From: Methylobacterium bullatum
Lineage (GTDB): Bacteria; Pseudomonadota; Alphaproteobacteria; Rhizobiales; Beijerinckiaceae
DNA length: 64,000 nt
Direction of reading: 5' to 3'
Assembly (NCBI GenBank): GCA_902712845.1
Contig: LR743504.1
Coordinates: forward strand, 4,562,001 to 4,626,000
A program made the position numbers and the translations under genes. This document shows positions 27,938 through 36,239 of the stretch, piece after piece. Under the pieces are notes generated by a model. It did no database searches, was not told the origin of the DNA, and saw nothing but the letters and a program-made list of their open reading frames with translations. Numbering within the stretch: position 1 is the first letter of the stretch; the number at the start of each line of letters is the position of its first letter.

Positions 27938-28810
27938 TTAGGGCGTCAGCGACCGGCCGTGCCTCAGCAAGGCTTCGATGAAGTTTTGGATCTCCGTCCG
28001 CCGCCGTTCGGCGTCGGTCACCTGGTCGTCCAGTCCCAGCCGCCAAGCGAGGTCGCGCCGCTCAGGCTCGTGATGAAGGCGCTCGACCAGCGCGGCCTGC
28101 TCCTCGATTTCGGCGGGGGATCGGACGAGTCCGCTCTCCACGAGATCGTCGGCCTGGCGGCGAAGGGCGCCGGCAACTTCGTCGAGGCCGATTTCGGGGT
28201 GGTACTGCACGCCCCAGAAGACGCCCCCGGCATGGCGGATTTCGGCGGCTTGGACCGTGGTGCTCCGGTTACTTGCCAGGAGGGCCGCACCCGCCGGCAG
28301 GGTCTCGACCTCGTCGGTGTGAATGCTCGGAGCGTCATAGGCGGCGGGTCGGCCGGCGAGCATGGGATGGGCACGGCCGGCCTCCGTCGCGGTGATGCGG
28401 CGGGCGAAGCCTGCCTCCGGGCCGAGACGGTTGCGGCGCACGGTTCCACCCGCTGCGACGGTGGCAAGTTGCAGGCCGGCGCAGGAGCCGAAGGCGGGGG
28501 TGCCCGATGCGAAGGTGGCCCGCATGAAGGCGACCGCGCGCCGAACCTCGGGCGTCCCTTCATACAGCGCGAGCGGCGAGCCGCTGAAGAAGACGGCATC
28601 GTAGCCGCCCGGCGTTTCACCCAGTGGCAAGGCACTGTCCGCGTCGGCCGGCATAATCCGTTGGCAAGTCGCGCCGGGCGCGAGCCGAGTGAGGAGATCG
28701 AGATAGGTTTCTCCGGATGACCGCCCGACGCTGTCCCGGCGTTCGTCCCGCGCTTCGGGCGGCTCGCTCTCGGCAATCAGGAAGCGCAGCCCGGCTGTGG
28801 TGACCTTCAA
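27938..28810 (-). CDS. Class I glutamine amidotransferase-like protein (GMP synthase-type GATase domain)
   Basis: The family normally begins just before LRFLIAESE. No ATG lies there, so I suggest the TTG at 28810 (290 residues). An ATG at 29017 would give 359 residues with an unlikely N-terminus. Catalytic marks are the nucleophile Cys in FGSCAGLQLA, preceded by the oxyanion strand YDAVFFSGSPLALYEG, and the His-Glu in WGVQYHPEIGL. A C-terminal helical extension of about 70 residues follows. Such stand-alone GATase proteins hydrolyse glutamine or gamma-glutamyl amides; the partner and substrate are unknown. Confidence 0.75.
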   Translation of the reverse strand: MKVTTAGLRFLIAESEPPEARDERRDSVGRSSGETYLDLLTRLAPGATCQRIMPADADSALPLGETPGGYDAVFFSGSPLALYEGTPEVRRAVAFMRATFASGTPAFGSCAGLQLATVAAGGTVRRNRLGPEAGFARRITATEAGRAHPMLAGRPAAYDAPSIHTDEVETLPAGAALLASNRSTTVQAAEIRHAGGVFWGVQYHPEIGLDEVAGALRRQADDLVESGLVRSPAEIEEQAALVERLHHEPERRDLAWRLGLDDQVTDAERRRTEIQNFIEALLRHGRSLTP

Positions 28811-29087
28811 GGAAACGCGTGCTCCGGAGAGCCATTCTCCGGTACTCGAACCGGCGGCGGAGCCCCCCGTTCCTGCCTCGGCTAACCTGCCGCAGGGCGC
28901 TTCACGATTGGTGTCGCGGTCATCGGACCCGGCGGCGGTTCCGAACTCCGGTCCAGGATATTCCCCCAACTGGAAGCAGGGGCTCGTCCAAGATTTTTCC
29001 CGTTCCGACACATCCAAAACGAAGGTCCGGGAGTTTTCAGGGCAAGCTGTCTTCGTACGGCGTGTATCGTGACTGAAGGAGAAGACG

Positions 29088-29471
29088 ATGAGACTGTTCG
29101 CCTTGGGCGCACTCTCTGCACTGACCCTGGGAGCTTGCTTCAGCGTCGGCTCGGTGACTGCACAGGCCGGCGAATACGGCTATGGCGGCTACGATGAGCC
29201 CGCGACTGTGGTCACCCGGCGCACGGTTGTCGAGCGCCATGTCGTTCGCCCGCAACGGTTCGTGCGTGAGGAGATCATCGAGCGACCGGCGGTCTATGCG
29301 CCGCGCCGCGTCGTCCGCGAGGTGATCGAGGAAAGGCCGGCCGTCTATCGGCCGCGTCCGGTGGTTCGGGAGGTCATCGTGGACCGGGAGCGTCTCTACG
29401 ACCATCGCCTTTATGGCCCTCGACCGGTCGGGTTTCGGTACCCTGGCCCCGATTTCGAGCCTTACGATTGA
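29088..29471 (+). CDS. Small secreted protein with internal Val/Arg/Glu repeats
   Basis: AAGGAG lies six bases before the ATG. The 127-residue product has a Sec signal peptide (ALSALTLGACFSVGSVTAQA). It is followed by a repeated unit of the form VVREVIxERPAVYxPR, seen about three times, and an Arg/Tyr/Pro-rich end. The repeats are highly charged and amphipathic. The function is unknown; similar exported proteins of this composition occur in Methylobacterium and Rhizobiales. Confidence 0.7.
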   Translation: MRLFALGALSALTLGACFSVGSVTAQAGEYGYGGYDEPATVVTRRTVVERHVVRPQRFVREEIIERPAVYAPRRVVREVIEERPAVYRPRPVVREVIVDRERLYDHRLYGPRPVGFRYPGPDFEPYD

Positions 29472-29539
29472 CGGTGGCCGACAGGGTGTAAGCCCGTGGG
29501 ATAGGGCGAGGAGTCGGTGAGGCCCCCCTGTCTGGTTGC

Positions 29540-30093
29540 GGAACGTTGTTGGGATGCTGCTTGTTGGGCGATCAAGGCACACGCTTGGCGTTTTGAGGGA
29601 TTGCGCCACGATGGACAGATCATCCGCCCGCAGGTCGACGATGAGGTCGGTGAGGAGAAGTGTCCCGCTTGGCCGGTGAAAGAGGCAGACCTCCTTGAAC
29701 ACGGGGCCGGCGACCAGCACCTGGTCGATCTCGTCGGCCCAGAGGCGGGGCGACCTGTTCCAAGCTCGGCGTCGATCCGGACACCGGAGCGGCGAACCTG
29801 GCCGCAATCCTCGAGTCCCGGGACCGCCCAGGTGATCGCGTTCGGACAGGCCGCCTGCCAATCCCGGAGGAACATCCGACGGCCGGCGCTCGGGGTCATG
29901 AGATGACCGATGCGGCTGAGCTCCTCCAAGCCGCGCCGAAAGCCCGGATTGTACGGGATGGGCGAGTGCAGGAGCAGTTCGCCGCCCGCCAACCGTAGAA
30001 CTGTCATGCGGATTGGCAACGGTATCCCCCCGGATGGATGGAGGCCGCGTCCACGATACAGAGGCCCTCGGCAATCTGTTTCAGGGTATTCAT
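29540..30093 (-). pseudogene. Frameshifted DUF4336 family gene
   Basis: The gene starts at 30093 (MNTLKQIAEGLCIVDAASIH). It loses frame at a run of six C (30027-30033 region) and resumes as PLPIRMTVLRLAGGELLLHSP, then through MFLRDWQAACPNAITWAVPG and QVRRSGVRIDAELG. A second frameshift follows, after which LWADEIDQVLVAG and FHRPSGTLLLTDLIVDL continue in another frame. The C-terminal part is absent. DUF4336 proteins look like metal-dependent hydrolases without a known substrate. Two independent shifts plus truncation favour a pseudogene, although the homopolymer shift alone could be a sequencing error. Confidence 0.7.
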
Positions 30094-30206
30094 ACCAAAT
30101 CTCGCTGACCCTAACTCATGGGTCAGGGTCAGTGAGGACCGGCGGACGACCGCCGCCGCTCAGTCGCGGGGGTAAACCTCGATGAGTCAGGCTCATCGAG
30201 GTCTGG
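30094..30206. repeat. Two-hairpin mosaic repeat, copy A (decayed)
   Basis: This copy consists of an imperfect hairpin (GCTGACCCT...GGGTCAGGGTCAGTGAGG). A conserved spacer starting GGCGGACGACCGCCGCCGC follows, then a second hairpin, ACCTCGATGAG...CTCATCGAGGT. A better-preserved copy lies at 58935-59043. The first stem has accumulated mismatches here. Confidence 0.75.
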
Positions 30207-30508
30207 TCTCAGGGGCTGATAGGCGGTTTCCTACGCCACGCCATTGGTCTCCGGGTTCGCTGTCCTTCAGAGAATGAAACGCAGGAACCGGGCGCGAGGG
30301 TCCCATCTTGGGACTTGCTCAATGATCGGACGTTATGTATTTGAACATTCGGGTCGAGATGCCTTCTGTAGCGTCTGGAACACCGGCTATATCCGGTGGC
30401 TGGGGAAGCGGGCCACTAAGTCGCACGTGAAATACCCCCGAAGCGCGGCGGGCGCCGGGCCTTTTCCGCGCATTGATGCGTTGGCCGCTGCCGAACAAGG
30501 AGACCCTC
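30207..30508. other. Non-coding stretch before the 67-aa gene
   Basis: About 300 bases with no convincing frame or RNA structure. The promoter of the small gene at 30509 is presumably here. Confidence 0.4.
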
Positions 30509-30712
30509 ATGGCAGCGAATGACAAGGCCACGACCTACACCCTGAAACAGGCTCTCGCGGCGAAGGTTGGCGACCACGTCGAGATCGCGGTGGAAGCCGA
30601 GGACGGGACCAAGTTCAAGATCGTGGCGAGCGCCGAGCAACTCGACGCGCTCACCGGCGATCTGGAAAGCATCCTCGACGAGGACGACGCAAAAGCCGAG
30701 GCCGCGGAGTAA
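30509..30712 (+). CDS. Small acidic protein of unknown function (67 aa)
   Basis: AAGGAG stands six bases before the ATG, which decides the start. The product is 67 residues, begins MAANDKATTYTLKQALAAK, has a central VEIAVEAEDGTKFKIVAS segment, and ends in an acidic DDAKAEAAE tail. It looks like a compact soluble beta/alpha protein. I do not recognise a family. Codon use resembles the rest of the chromosome, and the strong ribosome site argues it is expressed. Confidence 0.65.
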   Translation: MAANDKATTYTLKQALAAKVGDHVEIAVEAEDGTKFKIVASAEQLDALTGDLESILDEDDAKAEAAE

Positions 30713-31107
30713 CCGCCGATCCTGAACGGCGATCATTGATTATTAACCATATTGCCCCCGTCTAGGGGACATACCGATCGCGGCTTCGTCGCTTCATCGG
30801 AAACGGCCACGATGACGGGACAGGGTGACGCCGGATGTACGCGCACTTTGGACCTGGCCTTCGTGGCCGTTGGTTTTGACAGGGGCCGGGAACTCTTCGC
30901 TGAGCCACCAACGCTAGATCTCTTCTGTCCGACATCATGTCATCCACAGGCGGGAAAGCATGCGCCGCCGCACGGGCGAACCGACCCGTGAGCGAGGTGG
31001 ATTGACGGGCGGTCCGCCCGCGTCGGTCTTTCCCATCGCTGATGTCTTCCCCTCGCGAATCTCTCCGAGGCTGTTCGCGATGATGTGTTTCGTGAGATGC
31101 CGAATGA
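30713..31107. other. Non-coding stretch upstream of the DUF2252 gene
   Basis: About 395 bases. Short frames occur on both strands, but none has a motif or ribosome site worth calling. I see no repeat-family member here. Confidence 0.4.
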
Positions 31108-32673
31108 ATGCAAAAGCTGCCGGCATCGTGTTGCCCGCGATCCACCCCCGTTCTAACCCATTGCTTTGAGAAGGATCGCGACTTGGATCGATCGACGGAT
31201 GTCTCCGACGTCATACACGCCGAGCCGAACGATGCCGTCGAGACTGCGCCGGACGCTGTCCTGGAACCGCTGGCGGACTTCCCCCACATCGATCTCCGCA
31301 CCGGAGTAGAGCCCTGGGAGAAGCGCCGGACCGCCGGCAAGACCTTGCGGGGGAAAGTGCCTCACGCCGTCCATGCCTCTCTCGACATCGGCTCAGACCG
31401 ACCCGATCCGGTCTCGCTGATCGAGGGCGCTCACGATGGCAGGCAGGCGCATCTGATCCCGCTCAGGGTCGCCCGCATGGCGAGCTCCCCGTTCGCCTTC
31501 CTGCGCGGCGCCGCGCATGTAATGGCCTGGGACCTGGCGCAAGGCCCCCACGGGACGATCGACGTCGTCATGAACGGCGACGCCCACATTTCGAATTTCG
31601 GATTGTTCGGGACACCGCAGGGCGAAGTGGTGTTCGATCTCAACGATTTCGACGAGGTGACGATCGGGCCCTGGGAATGGGACCTAAAACGGCTCTGCGC
31701 CAGCATTGAGGTGGCGGCGCGCGACGATGGCGTACGGGCCGTGGAGCGGCGGGCGGCCGTGCTCGCGGCCGTTGCCGGGTATCAGCACACCATGGACGAT
31801 CTGGCGCCCCGTGGTTCCCTCGACGTGTGGCAACGGGCGGCGCGGGCCGATCAGCTCGAGTTTTCCGGCATCGAGATCGATGCACAATCCCAGACGGTAG
31901 TGCGCAAGGCCGTCGAGAAGGCGCGCCGCAAGAACAACAAGAGCCTGCTCGACCGGGTCGGCGAGCGGCGCACGGATGGCAGCTGGCGCTTCAGCGAGGA
32001 GCCGCCGATCCTCATGCGCGTCGACGAGGAAACGCGCCAGAACGTGACCTCGGGCCTCGAACGCTATGCCGAGACGTTGCCGCGCGAGCGCCGCTTCATG
32101 CTCAACCGTTATCACGTGGTCGATGTCGCCCATCGGGTGGTCGGTGTCGGGAGTGTCGGAACCCGCGCCTACGTCGCCCTGCTCTGCGGGAACTCCGATC
32201 AGGATGCGCTCTTTCTTCAGGTCAAGGAGGCCGTTCGCCCGGCCCATGCGCCCTATCTGACCGGCATGCCCGAACCCTATGCGAGCCACGAGGGCGAGCG
32301 CGTCATCTACGGGCAGAAGCTCCTGCAGGCGGTGGGAGACCCCCTGCTCGGTTGGACGTCGATCGACGACCGGCCATTTTATGTCCGCCAGATGAAGAAC
32401 ATGAAGGGGGAGATCCCCATCGCCAGGATGGCAGGGCAGCCCTTGCTGTACTTCTCCCACGCCTACGGCGCTCTCCTCGCTCGGGCGCATGCCCGCACCG
32501 GTGATGCTGCGGCCATTGCCGGTTATTGTGGTCACGACGGACGCGCGGATCTGCGCGAAGCGTTCGCGGATTGGGCACACGCTTACGGGGATCAAAACGA
32601 AGCGGACTATCATGCGTTTCTGTCCGCGATTTCCGCTGGCAGACTCGAGATTGCACAGGACGCCTGCCTTTGA
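31108..32673 (+). CDS. DUF2252 family protein
   Basis: The frame from the ATG at 31108 gives 521 residues. A TTG at 31183 preceded by GAGAAGG is a plausible alternative that would remove 25 poorly conserved residues. Family marks include FLRGAAHVMAWDLA, VMNGDAHISNFGLFGTPQGEVVFDLNDFDEV and PWEWDLKRL near residues 130-200, and RQMKNMKGEIPI later. The GDAHxxNFG and DxNDFD motifs resemble kinase/aminoglycoside phosphotransferase catalytic and metal-binding loops, so a phosphotransferase activity is possible. Its role is unknown. Confidence 0.8.
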   Translation: MQKLPASCCPRSTPVLTHCFEKDRDLDRSTDVSDVIHAEPNDAVETAPDAVLEPLADFPHIDLRTGVEPWEKRRTAGKTLRGKVPHAVHASLDIGSDRPDPVSLIEGAHDGRQAHLIPLRVARMASSPFAFLRGAAHVMAWDLAQGPHGTIDVVMNGDAHISNFGLFGTPQGEVVFDLNDFDEVTIGPWEWDLKRLCASIEVAARDDGVRAVERRAAVLAAVAGYQHTMDDLAPRGSLDVWQRAARADQLEFSGIEIDAQSQTVVRKAVEKARRKNNKSLLDRVGERRTDGSWRFSEEPPILMRVDEETRQNVTSGLERYAETLPRERRFMLNRYHVVDVAHRVVGVGSVGTRAYVALLCGNSDQDALFLQVKEAVRPAHAPYLTGMPEPYASHEGERVIYGQKLLQAVGDPLLGWTSIDDRPFYVRQMKNMKGEIPIARMAGQPLLYFSHAYGALLARAHARTGDAAAIAGYCGHDGRADLREAFADWAHAYGDQNEADYHAFLSAISAGRLEIAQDACL

Positions 32674-32752
32674 CCGATGAGACGGCTATTAAATATCGGA
32701 CGTCCAAAACCGGCGGGCGCAGTGCCAATCTCGGCGGTTAGGCCTCAACAGC

Positions 32753-34071
32753 TGATCCTCCCCCGATTTCACGGACGGGGGGGGTAGCTCGCGTTCCGCT
32801 CGGCCTGCTCGGGGGTGATGTAGCCAGAGCCGAATTGATGCGCTGTCGATTGATGTCGCTCTCAATGTAGGCGAACAAGTCGCGTCGAGCCTCGTCCCGG
32901 GTCGCCCATCGTCGTTGGTGGACGAGTTCGACCGTGAGGGTGTGGAAGTCCTTCGACAGGCTCAGGATGAGGGCTTTCCATTGGGGCATTGTCGTAACAA
33001 CAGCCGGTTCGGCTTATGGAGGGCGTTGCCGTCATGTCGGCGAGCTGCTTGCGATAGGCCTCGGCTGCGTATTGGCTGCCGCGATCCGAGTGGCAGATGA
33101 GGCCAGCCCCCGGTCTTTGCCGTTGGGTGGCCATCATCAGAGCCGCTGACGTCAGTTCGGTCCGCATGTGCTCGCGCATGGACCAGCCGACGATCTTGCG
33201 AGTGGCGAGATCGAGGACGGCGGCCAGGTAGAGCCAGCGCTCGCCGGTGGGCAGGTCGGTGATATCGCTACGCGGCCCTTCGGTTCGGCCAACCAAACGG
33301 TATTGGGCCGCGCGGCCGAGAACTGCTGCTTCAGGAGGTTCGGTGCAATCGGCAGGTCGTGACGGCTGTCTGTCGTGCAGGGCCGGTATCGGCGTCCTGA
33401 CAAAGCCCGGATGCCATGGCGGCGCATCAGGCGCTCCACCCGCCCGCGACTGGCCGTTCGGCCCTCTGCCCACAGCGCGGCATGCACGCGAGGCGAGCCA
33501 TAGCGCCTGTGATGCCCGGCATGGATACGCTGGACGTCGGCCAGGAGCTGACGGTTGGACGCCGACCGGGCACTCTCGGGGCGTGATCGCCAGCCGTAAT
33601 AGCCACTTGGGGAGACTTCGAGCACGCGGCACATGAGGCGCACCGGCTTGGGTCGCCCGCATGCTGCTCGATGAAAGCGAACGTCACTTGGCCATCTTCG
33701 CAAAGATGCCGATCGCTTTTTTAGGACGTCGCGCTCCATGCGCGTCCGGTCGAGTTCACGCCGCAGACGAGCGATCTCGGCCGCTTGGTCGGAGGGGGAA
33801 GCCACTGGGCTCGCAGGCGCGGCTCCCGGTAACCCTGCTGCCCGCGGTGGTGGGGAGCCTTCCATCAGCGCCGAGCGCCACTGCCTCAGCATGGAGGGTT
33901 GGATCCCGAGTTTGGCTGCGATCGGCATCTATGGTCGGCCGCTGCTCACTAGCAGCGGCACTGCCTCGCGTTTGAACTCGAGGGTGAACTCCCGTCTCGT
34001 CTTGGCCATCAAACCCCTTCCCCGCCCGTAATGAGCGTATCAGAGGTGTCCGTGAAACTTGGAGAGGATCA
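32753..34071 (-). mobile_element. Degraded IS3-family insertion sequence
   Basis: The element is bounded by imperfect terminal inverted repeats. The left end starts TGATCCTCCCCCGATTTCAC (32753), and the right end, read inward, starts TGATCCTCTCCAAGTTTCAC (34071). Its length is about 1,319 bp, right for IS3 elements. The transposase genes lie on the minus strand and are broken in several places. I found no matching 3-4 bp target duplication at the two ends, consistent with an old insertion or later rearrangement. Confidence 0.8.
32769..34009 (-). pseudogene. IS3-family transposase (orfA-orfB), multiply disrupted
   Basis: OrfA starts at 34009 (MAKTRREFTLEFKREAV) but hits a TAG just after SSGRP. 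The helix-turn-helix continues IAAKLGIQPSMLRQW and RRELDRTRMERDVLKK, with the A6G slippage site used for programmed frameshifting still present. OrfB pieces appear in three frames: PVRLMCRVLEVSPSGYYGWR; then DITDLPTGERWLYLAAVLDL with ICHSDRGSQY and GCCYDNAPMES; then TVELVHQRRWATRDEARRDL. The DDE core residues are recognisable but split by frameshifts. One of these is caused by a 25-bp repeat fragment inserted after NAPMES. Confidence 0.85.
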
Positions 34072-34224
34072 GCTCCTCCCGTTAGGATCTCACAAAACCG
34101 GAAAACTCGCACTCAAGCCGGACCAAAGCGATGGGGGACGTCAATCAATAATGAACCTGCCATGCATCTGTCGTTGACCGATCGTCAGCTCTCAGGACAA
34201 TCAGCCAAGCTATCCAGTCACCAT

Positions 34225-34261
34225 AAAGCCCACTCCCGACATCACGCTGGGAATGGGCTTT
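34225..34261. terminator. Hairpin downstream of the mucR-like gene
   Basis: AAAGCCCACTCCC (34225-34237) and GGGAATGGGCTTT (34249-34261) form a 13-bp stem with one mismatch and an 11-base loop. CTT follows on the plus strand. It lies 57 bases past the stop of the MucR-type gene and probably ends its transcript. Confidence 0.6.
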
Positions 34262-34317
34262 CTTGTCACCGATCAGATCCATCCGACGTCGCCCAAACAG
34301 GTGACGTCGGACAGGCG

Positions 34318-34851
34318 TCAGGCCGCCTGCTTCTTGCGGGGGCCCCGGCGCTTCTTCTCAGGGGGGGCGGCGATGGCTTCCTCCTCCGGCTCACTTATGA
34401 CTTCCTCGGGCGCTGCCTTGGACACGGGGGATACGGTTTTGCGGCGTTGCTGACCGAGACCAAGGGCGCGAGCCAATTCGGAACGCTGTTCGGAATAGGC
34501 TGCCGACGTCATCGGGTAGTCCGGCTGCAGGCCCCATTTGGCCCGGTACTGTTCAGGGGTTAGCCCGCGCAAGGTGAGGTGCCGCCGAAGCGTCTTGTAC
34601 TGCTTGCCGTCCTCGAAGCTGACCAAATAATCCGGCGTCACGGAGCGGCGGATTTCCTGTGGCGTCGCCTTCGGCGGGCCGGTCTCAGCAGCAGGTGCGC
34701 TGCTCGTGCTCACCGAGCGGATGGCCTCGTGCACATCGCTGAGGAGCTTAGGCAGTTCGGCGCTCTGGACGTGATTGTTGCTGACATACGCGGAGACGAT
34801 GTCCGCTGCCAAGGTAATGAGACGGGCTGAGTCGGTGTCGGATTCACTCAT
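34318..34851 (-). CDS. MucR/Ros-family transcriptional regulator lacking the zinc cysteines
   Basis: This 177-residue protein has the MucR layout. A helical N-terminal oligomerisation region comes first (LITLAADIVSAYVSNNHV). Then comes the DNA-binding part, TPDYLVSFEDGKQYKTLRRHLTLRGLTPEQY, followed by AKWGLQPDYPMTSAAYSEQRSELARALGLG. In canonical Ros/MucR proteins, two cysteines flank the EDGK turn; here they are replaced by Val/Ser and a Phe context. The second His position is also absent. Zinc-independent family members are known from Mesorhizobium. A basic Lys/Arg-rich tail ends the protein. Such regulators silence AT-rich or surface-polysaccharide genes. Confidence 0.85.
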   Translation of the reverse strand: MSESDTDSARLITLAADIVSAYVSNNHVQSAELPKLLSDVHEAIRSVSTSSAPAAETGPPKATPQEIRRSVTPDYLVSFEDGKQYKTLRRHLTLRGLTPEQYRAKWGLQPDYPMTSAAYSEQRSELARALGLGQQRRKTVSPVSKAAPEEVISEPEEEAIAAPPEKKRRGPRKKQAA

Positions 34852-36239
34852 GATATTCGCGCCATCGGTTCGCTATGTTGATAATGTACATTGGCTTAAG
34901 CTCTGTCCGCACGCGTAGCAAGATGTTATTGAAAGAAATCCACTGGCTTAAGGATCAATCGTTCAGATGTTTCGCGTGTTCGCCGTCTGCGAGCCCCACG
35001 TCGGTGGTTGCGCATACGTTTGGAGGGTGAAGCGAACAGAATTTACCGATTGTTCTGCCGCATTAGAGCGTCACGGAAGCTCGCTCAACATAGGGACCAG
35101 CGAATGACCGCATGAAGAACTTTGCCACCGGCGCGGGGTATCGGTAAAAACAGTCTCAACCGATCATTGCAGATTTTTCGGCTTCGGAGGCCCGGGCGGT
35201 CGAGCCGAGCGTTCATGGCAATCGATCCCAATTGCGCGCATGTTTCATAAAGGCCCGTGCGCGGACATCGTCCGATGCCAACCGCAATGGTCGCTGCCCC
35301 TTCGGTAGTGCTTCCGTTGAAGTGTCCGTCAGAATGCTCCCCTTCCAACACTTGCTGGTCTACGAACGAGGCGACCACATAACGCTTGGCAGCCCTCGAA
35401 TCGCGATCACCATGGACGAGGCCATCAGATTGCACGTAGTCTGAGCAAATGTATACTCACATAAAGCGGGATGTACGCTCTCCCTTCATGTTCTGAGCTG
35501 AATCGTCAGATGGTGCGTTAGGTCTACTTTTATCTCTGCAGCCAGAAATCGTCTCCATCTCCGGAGAAGTGATCATTCTGTCGCAGGGCCGAGCGCGCCA
35601 AGTGGAAACCATCCGAGGATCGGCTTTGGATCCCGCTCCTCTCGCCACAAGTGAATGAGCCGTCTTCCTCACAGAATCATCGATCATCGACCCTTAACTT
35701 GCTCGATGATGAACAGTTCCCCGGCCACGCATTTAAACCGTAAGTTCGAACAATAAAATCGATCGGCCTTGCTAACTTCGATTCCCAATTTTGCAAAATA
35801 GTTCGCTCGTCACTGGTCTCTCGGCATCAGAAAGCCGGGTCGTGATTAGAGGTGACGGCAGGCAGTCTCGCTGGAACGCGATCGACAGGCTATGGGCGGT
35901 GCCTGAATAGACTGGCACCGATGCAATTCAGGCGCGAGGCGAGAGACGTCTTTCGCGATGGGCGGAAGACGTTGCTGTGTCGCTTCTGGATAACCGAATC
36001 GTGCCTCTCCGGTGCCCGACCGGTCGCATACTAAGGGCTGTGATCCCCGGGAGACCCTCGATGGTGGTACTGAAGGCGCCGGCGGCGGCTATGATCCTGG
36101 CCCCTGCCACCGCCACGTGCCGTCGTCGCGTGAGGTAATCATCGCGAGGAGCAGGAACGTAACGATCGGGCGGATCGGGGCATGTCCGGCACCGAGGACA
36201 AGAGGTGATTCGACCTCTACCCCAATCCGCGTCGCGATC
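34852..36239. other. 1.4-kb stretch without recognisable genes
   Basis: This is the longest unassigned stretch in the window, and parts of it are AT-richer than average. Frames of 60-116 codons occur (for example 35085-35435 on the minus strand) but lack ribosome sites and family motifs. It lies between the MucR-type gene and argC and follows directly on the pseudogene-rich zone, so decayed coding sequence is likely. The promoter of the MucR-type gene should lie at its left end. Confidence 0.45.

Noticed and set aside
32753..34071. Target-site duplication of the IS3-family element
   Set aside because: The three to four bases next to the two ends do not match (AGC on the left, GCT on the right), so none is claimed.
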